From Liolophura sinensis (taxonomy: Eukaryota; Mollusca; Polyplacophora; Chitonida; Chitonidae), in contig NC_088307.1 in assembly GCF_032854445.1 (NCBI RefSeq), positions 18,798,017 to 18,862,016 on the forward strand: 64,000 nt of DNA, given 5' to 3'. The translations under genes and the position numbers were made by a program. A model generated the notes under the pieces. The model was not told the origin of the DNA. It saw only the letters and a program-made list of their open reading frames with translations, and did not search any database. Positions 11,840 to 24,600 of the stretch are shown piece by piece (within the stretch, counting starts at the first letter, position 1; each line of letters opens with the position of its first letter).

Positions 11840-14800
11840 ACTTATTTAACTTCCTGCAGGCATAAAGTACAACATCCACGAGGAGGACGGTGGCTAATTT
11901 AACTTCCTGCAGGTATAAAGTACAACATCCACGAGGAGAACGGTGGCTAATTTAACTTCCTGCAGGTATAAAGTACAACAACCACGAGGAGGACGGTGGC
12001 TAATTTAACTTCATATAGGTATAAAGTACAACATCCACGAGGAGGGCGGTGGCTAATTTAACTTCCTGTAGGTATAAAGTACAACATTCACGAGGAGGAC
12101 GGCGGCTACTTTACCTTTCTGCAGGTATAAAATACAACATCCACGAGGAGGACGGTGGCTAATTTAACTTCCAGTAGGTATAAAGTACATCCACGAGGAG
12201 GACGGTGGCTAATTTACCTTCCTATAGGTATAAAGTACAACATCCACGAGGAGGACGGTGGCTAATTTAACTTCCAGTAGGTATAAAGTACAACATCCAC
12301 GAGGAGGACGGTGGCTAATTTACCTTCCTATAGGTATAAAGTACAACATCCACGAGGAGGACGGTGGCTAATTTAACTTCCAGTAGGTATAAAGTACAAC
12401 ATCCACGAGGAGGACGGTGGCTAATTTACCTTCCTATAGGTATAAAGTACAACATCCACGAGAAGGACGGTGGCTAATTTAACTTCCAGTAGGTATAAAG
12501 TACAACATCCACGAGGAGGACGGTGGCTAATTTACCTTCCTATAGGTATAAAATACAACATCCACGAGGAGGACGGTGGCTAATTCAACTTCCAGTAGGT
12601 ATAAAGTACAACATCCACGAGGAGGACGGTGGCTAATTTACCTTCCTATAGGTATAAAGTACAGCATCCACGAGGAGGACGGTGGCTAATTTACCTTTCT
12701 CCAGGTATAAAGTACAACATCCACGAGGAGGACGGTGGCTAATTTAACTTCCTGCAGGTATAAAGTACAACATATACGAGGAGGACGGTGGCTAATTTAC
12801 ATCCCTATAGGGTTAAAGTACAACATCCACGAGGAGGACGGTGGCTAATTTAACTTCCTGCAGGTATAAAATACAACATCCACGAGGAGGACGGTGGCTA
12901 ATTTACCTTCCTACGGCTATAAAGTACAACATCCACGAGGAGAACGGCGGCTAATTTAACTTCATATAGGTATAAAGTACAACATCGACGAGGAGGACGG
13001 TGGCTAATTTAACTTTCTGTAGGTATAAAGTAAAACGTCCACGAGGAGGACAGCGGCTACTTGACCTTTCTGCAGGTATAAAATACAACATCCACGAGGA
13101 GGACGGTGGCTAATTTACCTTTCTCCAGGTATAAAGTACAACATCCACGAGGAGAACGGTGGCTAATTTACCTTCCTGCAGGTATGAAGTACAACATCCA
13201 CGAGGAGGGCGGCGGCTACTTTACCTTTCTGCAGGTATAAAGTACAGCATCCACGAGGAGGACGGTGGCTAATTTACCTTTCTCCAGGTATAAAGTACAA
13301 CATCCACGAGGAGGACGGTGGCTAATTTAACTTCCTGCAGGTATAAAGTACAACATATACGAGGAGGACGGTGGCTAATTTACATCCCTATAGGGTTAAA
13401 GTACAACATCCACGAGGAGGACGGTGGCTAATTTAACTTCCTGCAGGTATAAAATACAACATCCACGAGGAGGACGGTGGCTAATTTACCTTCCTACGGC
13501 TATAAAGTACAACATCCACGAGGAGAACGGCGGCTAATTTAACTTCATATAGGTATAAAGTACAACATCGACGAGGAGGACGGTGGCTAATTTAACTTTC
13601 TGTAGGTATAAAGTAAAACATCCACGAGGAGGACGGCGGCTACTTGACCTTTCTGCAGGTATAAAATACAACATCCACGAGGAGGACGGTGGCTAATTTA
13701 CCTTTCTCCAGGTATAAAGTACAACATCCACGAGGAGAACGGTGGCTAATTTACCTTCCTGCAGGTATGAAGTACAACATCCACGAGGAGGGCGGCGGCT
13801 ACTTTACTTTTCTGCAGGTATAAAGTACAACATCCACGAGGAGGACGGTGGCTAATTTACCTTTCTCCAGGTATAAAATACAACATCCACGAGGAGGACG
13901 GTGGCTAATTTACCTTCCTGTAGGTATAAAGTACAACATCCACGAGGAGGACGGTGGCTAATTTAACTTCATATAGGTATAAAGTACAACATCCACGAGG
14001 AGGACGGCGGCTAATTTACCTTCCTGCAAGTATGAAGTACAACATCCACGAGGAGGACGGTGGCTACTTTACCTTTCTGCAGGTATAAAGTACAACATCC
14101 ATGAGGAGGACGGTGGCTAATTTACGTTCGAATAGGTATAAGGTACAACATCCATGAGGAGGACGGTGGCTAATTTACCTTCCTACAGAAATAAGGTACA
14201 ACATCCAGGAGGAGGGCGGTGGCTAATTTACCTTCCTACAGGTATAAAGTACAACATCCACGAGGAGGACGGTGGCTAATTTACCTTTCTACAGGTATCA
14301 GGAACAATATCCACGACGAGGACGGTGGCTAATTTACTTTCCTGCAGGTATGAAGTACAACATCCACGAGGAGGACAGTGGCTAATTTACCTCCCTGCAG
14401 GTATCAGGAACAACATCCATGAGGAGGACGGTGGATGCTTTGCCTTCCTATAGGTACAGAGTACAACATCCACAAGGAGGATGGTGGCTAATTTACATCC
14501 CTATATGTATAAAGTACAACATCCACGAGGAGGACGGTGACTAATTTATGTTCCTGCAGGTATAAAGTACAACATCCACGAGGAGGGCGGTGGCTTCTTT
14601 ACCTTCCTTTAGCTATAAAGTACAACATCCACGAGAAGGACAGTGGCTAATTTATCTTCCAATAGGTATAAAGTACAACATCCACGAGGAGGACGGTGGC
14701 TTATTTACATCCCTATATGTATAAGGTACAACATCCACGAGGAGGACGGTGGCTAATTTACATCCCTATAGGGTTACAGTACAACATCCACGAGGAGTAT

Positions 14801-15044
14801 GGTGCCTAATTTATCTTCCTATAGGTATAAGATACAACATCCACGAGGAGGACGGCGGCTAATTTAAGTTCCTATAAGTTTAAAGTACAAAATCTATGAG
14901 GAGGACGGTGGCTAATTTACCTTCCTGCAGGTATAAAGTACAACATCCATAAGGAGGACGGTGGTTAATTGACGTTCCTACAGGTATCAGGTACAAAATC
15001 CACGAGGAGGACGGTGACTAATTTACCATCCTTTTTTTCTGCAG
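11840..15044 (+). repeat. 53-bp minisatellite array, left arm (about 60 copies)
   Basis: The unit reads GGTATAAAGTACAACATCCA, CGAGGAGGACGGTGGC, TAATTTACCTTCCTATA with about 53-bp spacing. Core bases are highly uniform; the segment TTNNCTTCCTGCA varies between TGCAG, TATAG, AGTAG and TCCAG types. Higher-order structure is visible: alternating two-unit (106-bp) blocks at 12180-12660, and an eleven-unit block repeated at exactly 583 bp (markers CATATACGAG at 12771 and 13354). The unit is not a codon multiple and has a stop, so it does not encode a repeat protein. The same unit lies inverted at 28163-29240. Confidence 0.95.
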
Positions 15045-15660
15045 ATGGGAAAAGCCCAACACGAACGAGGATAAACCGATTTTGCCTTTCTCTACATGTA
15101 CGTATATGAGAAAATTTTTACAGAGCCTTAGAATATAATCCTCGATTCACAGAATATGAGAAATCCAGTGACCACCAATTCCGGACAGTTGAATAAAAAA
15201 GTCAACAACCACATTCTAGTTTAAATATATGTATTTTAAGGAGCCCTCGCGCAGTGCCATAGCCCATGGAGAGTTTGCCAACAGAAACTCTAATTCAACA
15301 AGTTCCTTTCCCTAAAACTGGTTACAGCATTGTATTCATCCGGTTTGCAAAAATCTTTACAGAATTAAACTATTATAAACTGAAGAATGCTTTACTGAGA
15401 TGTAAGGATAAAAGTTGTGTTTTAATACATATGCTGCAGTACCCTAGGCAAGTTTATTAGTGTATTAACTCTCTTGTACATTCTAAGATTCTATACATAT
15501 GTAAGCGAAGCAATGAATGGTATGGCGGTGAAATGGAAAATACATTATAGGTGTAGGCTATATGTACAAGGCATATAGCCATGATACAATGATAACAATG
15601 ATATAAAATACACATTTTCAAATCATCAGTCCTCTATTATTTACATACACAGCATGCCAG
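15045..15660. other. Spacer with probable poly(A) signal of the minus-strand gene
   Basis: Read on the minus strand, AATAAA occurs at 15456-15451, about 205 bp after the TAA of the HMGXB3/KDZ-like gene, which suits its 3' end. A short + strand ORF at 15266-15460 has no supporting features. Confidence 0.4.
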
Positions 15661-18600
15661 TTACGATTCAGTACTGCTGATTAAGCGGTGTGCTCTTAAT
15701 TGTTCACTTTTTTTAAGTGCCGTGTGAAACGATGAATGTTCAGTTTGACAGCATCTTCGTCTTGCTTCTGGTAAAGATATGTGCAGTTTGTTGGATACAA
15801 GCAGTGTGACTACATCCCGAACCAAAGCTTCCTTACATCTCCTATTCCTGGCTGTCCCATCGTACCTACAAAGAAAAAATGTGAACAGAATGCAATCCTG
15901 TTAAAGGCTTCCTATTCATATGTAAAAGACTGAAATCTGGAAATGTATATAGATTGATACTAATTAAACATATATGCCTGCACACTTTTTAGCAAGTCAT
16001 GCGCGGAACAAAATTATGAAATTATAATGATAAATAATTAAACACACATCTACATGTAAATGACTATTTGATGACTGCAATATTCTTAGTTATTTCCTCC
16101 TTTTTTATGGCTTTAGTCTTGTCAAATGTTTATACACATTTGAACAGTCTGTATATAGATAACTTGGAAGCTGGAAAGCCATTCCGATACTACTCCATGC
16201 ATAACTGGAGCCAAAATAGCCATATCTAATTATACCAAAAAATAAAAACAAACAGATAAAATACAAGGTAAATACAAACCCATCCACATTTAAAATCTTC
16301 TGAATTCGCTCGGTTCCTGATAGCTGGACTAGCTTGTGTACAAGTGCTTTAACTCTGATAGAGTGGAGCCCAAAAGTATGTTCTCTTGGATTTTAGTATC
16401 CGTTAATCCACAGGCTGATGGTTCCCCACGTCCACTTTCAGAAGTATTGGCGATCTCTTCATTCGTCTCGCCATGTTCATACTCCCAGTCAGCAACAATT
16501 TCAGATCGAACAGGCATCTGGATGGTGTCATCCGTCAGTGTGGGTTCCTTCGGTTAGATATTTCTGACAGACCTGTCCAAATTGATTGTAGAACAATCCC
16601 TGTCCAAATCTTGTCGTTTGTTTACGAAGGAGTTCTCGGTTTCATCTGACGTTTCTGAGCTGTATAATGAGTCGAAAAAGAAAAATATGTTATTTAAATA
16701 ATAGATGTCCCGTTTCAGAGAGCTGAAGAGTTGCTCCACCGCTTGGGTGTCAATGATTCCACTAAGCTCAGGTAGCAGGGAACACCGTCGGAGTATCTCT
16801 TGCCTGCTCTTACAGTTTTCTTGGTGGAACCAGTCTATGAGCGCATAGTGTACGTCAGATCCTGTGACGGGGCTTTTGTTCGATTCGACACAGTCGGGGG
16901 AAGCAATGGGATTTGTCAGAAATTCGGCCACGCAATCCAGCTCTCTTTTTTCGGCTCTTGCAATGTTTAAATCTGTATCAGGTGCCAGTCTTCCTTCGTT
17001 TGGGGAATAAAAATGTGGAATTATTTTGTTGGCCTGTCTTGCCAGTAGATACGCTATGTCGCAGATGGTGATATTAGGTCGATGTTTCATAGATCTTTCA
17101 ATGTCGAGATAATCCCTTGAACTTTCAGATCGCAGCAGGCTTTTACTGGCATAAACAACACCGTGATGGCAACAACCAACCGCCCATCCTCCTAGAAGAA
17201 TAAAGAACGTATTTAAGGATAATAAACTTCTTGATGGCTGAGTGATTTTAAGCGTCACAGCCAAAGAGAACGATTTAATAAATACAATGACAGTTTAACT
17301 GATGTTGTATCACCTAAAAATGTTCATGTGAGGAAACCTGCCATGTTTATACTTGGCCATATCTAATTGAGTTTATGCGGTTCACTCCAGGTGTCCAGGT
17401 TAAGAAATAATTAGGCGGTATTGCGTCTTCTCACCAGAGCATCCAAATAATTTCTCATAAGCCTTATCCAATGCCCCACTTGAAATCGACATGTCTCTCA
17501 ACCACCTGATCATATCAACAGAGGACCCTTCTGCTGTAACACCCACTTCATGACACATTTTTCGGATTGTCGACACCTGTCAAAAGATATGAGAATTTTT
17601 TGGTTTGAGCTGTGTTGAAACTTTTGTGTTCATCATTATTTCTTCACAGTCTTTATAAATATGGTCGTGGGTTTCCCCCGGGCTCTGCCCATAATGCTGG
17701 CCGCCGTCAGCATAAGTGAAATATTCTTGAGTACGGCGTAAAACATCAATCAAATAAATAACTAAATCTTCATAATACTATTCCACCCTATATATCCGAG
17801 AAATTTAAATCCAGCGAATTTGTTTTCGAAGCAAATCACCGAAAATTAATGTCAGAGAAAAAAGGCATTTGCATTATACAGATAAACGTTGAGAGAATAT
17901 AGGATAAAATATCCCCAGATAAGTACATGCACTTTGAAGTAAGTGCAAATACCCTGAACTCTTAAACGTTCTCTTTTCACGTGAGTGCATACAGTAAATT
18001 GTTATTACATCCTACACTGGAAATACCTTTTCATCCTTTAACATGTTCATGATGGTTTCTTCTGGCATCGGTTCGGACACGGGGTCTTCATTATCCTTGT
18101 TTATACTTTGAGAACATTTCTTTATTTCCGTGTTGTAAATCAAGTCACCACTGCAAGAGTTTTCGCCAATCCAAGGACTCCAAAACTCGTAGGACGGAGT
18201 TATGGTATTTTGTTCTAAAGCAAGGGAGAACAACCTGTTAGTAGTTAACCTCATTTGCTAATCACCTGGCCCCTGTTCCACAAAGCAGTCGTAAACTAGG
18301 TTGATTGTAACTACGATGACAACTCATGTTAAAGAGATAGGTAGCTATGGTAGTTACAATCAGCTTAGCCTACGTTTGCTTTGGGCCCTGTTCCTCAAAG
18401 CAGCCTTATTCTAAACTGATTATAACTACCATGACAACCCATGTAAAAGAGATGGGCAGCCATGCTAATTACAATAACCTTCGCCTACGATTGCTTTGAG
18501 GGACAGGGTCGAGATGAATCATTGCTTTCAGTTGAAAATACACACTGTCCTACATTTTCGGACTGGAAGATTGTATCGTGAAAGGTCTTTAAATTTAGAC

Positions 18601-21600
18601 GTAGAGCTTCACTAGTTGTGCAGTAAATTTTGTAGTCAATTGCCAAAACAATAATTAAAATTTGACTACTTTTAGCATATTGATATCTTACCTGGTCGAG
18701 TGCCAGGGTTTCTTACGCTGTTCTCAACTGCAGGCCAGAAAGCCTTAGCATCAACCGTGTCAGAAACTTCGCCAGACGGAATGGACAAATCAGACACTGA
18801 AAGATAACAAAATGACGTCGTTATTGACTTATAGTTGAGTGTGTAGCATTTTCATGTGACCACAAAACTTTCCCCATAACAGGTGTATATCATTGAATAA
18901 CTTGTACTTCATTTGCGTGTTGGTACATATATACATCTACCTCCACCTTCATGACGTGTAAAGTATCTGCCCTTACCTATGGCAAGCCATTTCGGCCTAA
19001 TTCAGATATCTTGAATTAATTTTCAGATATCTACAATTCATTTCTAGATTTCTTAAATAGCAGCCTTGTGTAAATATATAGATCATGTATTTCACATATC
19101 CGAAAATCCTTTCCAGACATCAAAAATTCTTTTGAACATATCTCGGAATAAAAAACAAGGATGCACATAACCGTAAAAGAGCCACAGAAATTGCGCCAAA
19201 ATGTACAAAATGCAATAACTGCTCCTTGAGCGGAAACAGAATTAGTACAGATCTGCTCATGCGCACTGGAGGCCATCATGGCTGATCGTGGTGATATAAT
19301 TAAGGAGCATACATTTTGTTCACATAAATAACCAGACAAATGTAGGGCACCTATCACAAAGAGACTTCCAGATATATCAAATTGACGTCTATTTAAGAGA
19401 TCTTGAATTCATTTTGTTATATCTGAAATGCTTTTTGTGATATATACAGCACGAAATTTATTTTAGATATCTTAAAATGAATTTCAGATGTCTGAAAATG
19501 ATTTCCAGATATGTCCAAATGAACTCAAGATATCTGAAATGAATTCAAGACATCTGGAATAAATTCAAAATGTCTTAAATAAATGCTCTAAGGCCGGAAC
19601 GGCTTGCCATAATAAGTAACAGTAAGATATGTCGGAAATTTTGACTTTATTCTTCCAGGATAAATAATTATTTAACACCATCAGAGTTTTAGAATTTATC
19701 AACAATCCAAATATGACCTAGTCCGATGGCTTATGAAACCACTTTCAATTTTATGCCTTTGGCATGAAAGTTGACATGCATGGGCAGGTAATCGAATATG
19801 TATTTATGGTTTTGCTGTTGAGGTGTTAATGTTAATATTGCTGGATATCTAGAGCGCTTTTCAACCACGTTTATACATGTCATTGTGTAACATTAAATCT
19901 AATCTTCTGATTCAGAATATTCAGAAATGTATATCATCCAATTACATGTCTTGTCATATACGCTGCATGCCCACCTACCTGAATGGTGGAACGCTACTTT
20001 GCGACAGGTGTCGAAGATAAGTATGGAAGGGTGATACCCACAAAGGACACAATGGAAACTGTAATCGTGGTCAGTACATGCCTCGAAATGTAGGTATGCT
20101 TGATATAAAGTGTCGGTATCAACATTCTCTCCGATCATTTCTTGAAGCATGGCAACAGACCGCCCTATTGCAACGTGGTTCTGAAAACAATTAAACGTCA
20201 AAATTTTATCTTCAATATTGATAACTGAAGTTTTAGTAAGTATATCCTGACTTGAGATAACATTAAACTAGAAGGTTTGTTGATGTTAAATTTTCTGTTA
20301 AAATCTACATGCTGCATGCTCAATAGAGTAAATAAATAAAATAGAGTAAATCTGACATTTTATCATTAATAAACATAAAGTAACTGTAGTCCAGCTCTGA
20401 TGAAAAGACATACATCAAGCCCAAGGAAAATGACATCATTGAAGTTATGAATGCTCTCGTTCCATTCTTTGTATTGATACAACAGTTGGCATGGTTTGCA
20501 TACCTTGTTGTATACGGTTATATCTGAAAAAGAAGGCGTTTGATAATTCTAAAATTTTATAGTTAATTATATTAACTATTATTAATTATATAACGGCGAA
20601 CCATTAGGGTATCCAGACATGGTCTAATTTCAGATAAATGTAACCAAATAGAAAATCAAGGAACTATGAGAACTGCCATGCTAAACCATTCCATGCTGAA
20701 TCATGAATACACTACATCATATTTACGTATATCACTCGCTCCAAAAGCTTTTGTGTTTTTTTATGAGAACATTTCCACCGTTGGTGTATATTTGACGAAA
20801 TATCCACATAATCTTTTCAATTATCGGACAGCTTTGCTCGCGATGCCGTGAGCGTATGATATATAGTGTGGCGATTTTGCTAGAGACAGTATATTATTGC
20901 ATGGGAGGTTAGGGGTTAATTTTTCTGCCTTGTCCATAACGTAGACACAGGTTTTACCTGTAGAATGTAAATTTTTATGGGTTAGACATATCCTTTAATT
21001 AAATTAGAATTTTTTTGTGGAATATTTTGAAATATATATATATTTTTTGTAACATATAGAGACAGGGTAGTTTGTGGACTCATGAGAGCAAGTTGTTTTT
21101 GGCGCTTTAATATAACTTTTGAAGGACACAGTTTCCGTGGACCCCTGTCCGTTCCAACGTAAGAATTTTAATACTTGATGACTTAATTAGAACACCATAT
21201 TTCACGTATAATACATTGACATGTTGAAGGAGTTTCTCTCCAAGCTTGGTGATCGGATATTGTTTGGCTAGGTTGCTAACAACATTTTTTTTAGCGACCT
21301 TAAGTTTGGCGAAACATCCGCCATTGTTAATATTTTGAAGTGACAAATTCGAGTAGAGTTTCCATTACTTTTGGACATATTCTTGCTGTAACAAACCACG
21401 TACGGCATCTTTCCAGTTAAAACAACATTTGTACTCACTGACTGTGGCATGATTTTGGCATAAAACGTCCTTTGTACCAAGTTTAAGACACTAAATCATT
21501 TTTTTTTTGGTTGTTGTTGTTGCTTCGCCGCGCACGATCGTCGTTCACGGTGAACTGCCGCTAGACGAGGTTGTCTACTTTACGACATCCTTTAGTGTTA

Positions 21601-24600
21601 AACTCATATTGAAGAGTTTCAAAAGGGGCATTAACTTGTATTTGCGAAAGTAAATAGTTTCACTCCACAGGCGCATCTCCTTTCTACCTACAAGTTATTG
21701 TTCATCTTTCCATAATTAAGAAAAAGAAAGAAAAATGTGCCATGACATTAGATACGCATGTACATGTATAGTATTTCTATACACAGATGTTGTTACTTTG
21801 GTATTAGCCAATCAGTGCTCTGAGTACCATCCTTGGTACTCATGAATATTTATGAGCGTAGACTATAAATACTGGGCAAATTCCCACTTTTAGTCCCAGA
21901 TGATCTCGGACCACCGTCGTGTTAACATCTAAATTTCCACCTAGTTAGCTTTCTAAGGCAGGTATTTTACATGTATATAAGCAGTGTGAAGTGGTAGCTA
22001 GATAAGTTGTCAGCACTGAAGTGGGATTTCAGCTTTAGAGCATACCTAGAGACAGTGGGACTGCTAGTTCCAAATTGTGACACAAGTGTTCCCAGGCTGT
22101 GGGATTGACTTTCCCAGGCTGTGAGACTGATATTCCCAACCATGATTGAGACAGTATATCTCAATAGTTTGTCACTGGGATTTTCTGGACCAAAAGTTTA
22201 TAATTCCCAAGTATGAGCTGAAACATTTATACTGGGAGAATTTGTGCATAAGTGCCCCTGAGCAATCGTGGGACTGGGATTCCCAGTTTCGGCACAGTGA
22301 GACGCCGAGTCCCAGAATTTGGAACTCGTTTTCCCAAGTTATTACTGGACCAATTCTGGAACTGTTACTCCCAGAGAAGACCTGAAAGTATTATTTACGG
22401 ATAATGTCCCCACACATGGCTGACATATTGTCTATATAACACCAGCAGGACATACCACTATCACAGCAGCACTAGGTTTAATACCTCCCTGAGATATCCC
22501 TAACACAGTTATCTGAACCATCTGAAGTATAGATGTTGTGCTTGTACACAGTACTGGCACTTTTACATATATATATATATTAACATACTCCTGTCACTCT
22601 ATTTTAATAAAACTGTTGCTGCTGTTTGTTGAACCTTAAAAATCGGACTTTTCTTGGTTATTCGAAGTTCAGAGCTAACTAGTGGTTTTCCCAAACATAC
22701 TACTGAATGACCCGGACTGACCGAGCTGACAATCAAAAGAATCCATAGTAGCGAACGTCTCCAGCAGTAGGGGGGCCTATACAGATATTGTTCCAGAGTT
22801 CGACACTGGGTGCTTCACGCTACCAATATTGTGCTTTCCCCTGTAGTAAATGGTGTGATTTGGAACTGGGATATCTGTATCGTTAAGAAGATATATATAT
22901 AAAAACAAATCGCTACAATAGGATCAGACATAAAGGCTTAATATAATTATTTAACAGTGAATATATTACAATGTCATGTTTAATATTAAGCCAAGCTGGT
23001 TTTTTCATTGTTCAGTTCTCCTTGGTGTCCTGAATATGGACCTAGCTTGTGCCAGGATACCGTATGACAAGAATATTGTCGATATATCATGTCCATAACC
23101 ATTCATTCCTTCAGTTGTTCTGAGCACAATGACCTAAAGTTCTTGATAGTTGGAGACCTTACCTTTTACCACTAGTTGTAAATGTATTATTTTCGACTTG
23201 CTGGAAACAAGACGAACATCGAGTGGTCCTTGGCATCGAACACATGATGTTTCTCTTGGAGTGATTTCGAGGATACCGTCTCTTTTGTGATTTCTGATAA
23301 TTTGCCTGACTTCCAGAGGGATATCCGTTGGTATACTCCTTGGTAATGATCGGAAATGTTGGCTGTTATTTCTCAGTGGAACTGGCCTTTGGCTCCCGTT
23401 TACCTATTCGGTGTCAGATTCTTGTTGGTCAATTTCTTGATAAGACAATGACTCCACGTCATCTGACGATATCAACTCTGGTAGCTCTTGTTTTAAATAC
23501 CATTTGCAGATGAGTTTATGGAGGCATGTGTGAATGCTTTTTGTACACCTGCATATTGTGGTGTTTCTTTGTTTATCGTACGTTACTATAGTCCGTTGTA
23601 GTTTGCACCAGAACCTTTTTTCCCGGTGTACACAGACAGATGAATACGTCTAGGATAATAGGTCGACTGATGAGGTGGAATGAGTACTACAAATGGGCGT
23701 CCTGAGCTTTCAGCTGTTTCTTGGCACTGCTTTAGTTCATTGTATCTACTTTCGGTGAGGAAAATTTTCACTCCGCATGCATTCAAGCGTGTCTTGTCTA
23801 AGAATCGTTTCTCTTCCAGGAATGGCATAAGGAACGGAACGAACGTGATCACACTCAAAGGAACTGTTCCCACCTCTTCTTGCCGCCGATTTCAACTCAA
23901 TACATGAGTTGTTTTCACAAATGCTGATCGGAGCATTTGTGAGCGTATTTTTCTGCAGATGTATCGGGATCTGAGGACCACTTCTTGATTTGGACGAACA
24001 ATACACTCCTTTGGCTGGATCGATTACAACAGTATGGTGATGATTGTAGATATTAACATCATGCTGTAGAGACTGGTGAGATTTCAAGTGCGATTTCATC
24101 CATTTCACTGTTATAATTTTACCACATAGTGTACAACTTGCTCGAAGGGATGACGTCTTTGTTGAAATCTGGGAATCCAATGATCTAGAACAAGTCGTCT
24201 TCAGATTAATACTCTGGGTGGCATAGCAATGGCCTTTGTCACTTGTCACCGCGTCACTTTCCTGTGCCTCTACTGCGTTATTCTGATGGTTTTCTGATCT
24301 GTGTTTTGCACGCGACGAATAACAATTTTTCGCTGTACGGGTAGAGGGGATTAATTTGGATGCAACAGGCGTGTTAAGACTATTAACACATGTTTGAACG
24401 TGGTGCTTCAAGTTCTCTTTGCGAATAATTATCCTTGAACGTGACGTGCAGTGGAAATGCCGTGAAGAACTGTGTTCAGTTAGATGGCAAAGAACGACAC
24501 TTTTACCTACAAAAATAAACACGTCTCTTGAACATTGTGATAATTTAGTTATTTATTTCAATGGTCTTTTACGCCTCAAAAACAGCTCAATTTACAGCCC

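Larger units (their letters stand above)
20530..23160. other. Long intron of the HMGXB3/KDZ-like gene
   Basis: No further exon recognised. It contains a diverged TCCCAG-rich tandem repeat (22020-22380) and a promoter-like cluster on the + strand (21806-21868). Confidence 0.5.

Noticed and set aside
11840-15044. CRISPR-like regular spacing of a conserved word
   Set aside because: The whole 53-bp unit is repeated, including the supposed spacers, in a eukaryotic context. It is a minisatellite.
16554-16556. TAA as the true stop of the HMGXB3/KDZ-like gene
   Set aside because: Coding-like sequence continues in the same frame beyond it. A GTAAAC donor at 16625 and an acceptor at 16518 remove the TAA and keep phase through two more exons to a TAA at 15661. 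The early stop remains possible for an isoform.
21800-22630. Definite LTR retroelement
   Set aside because: No boundaries, partner repeat or internal genes could be shown, so it is kept only as a possibility.
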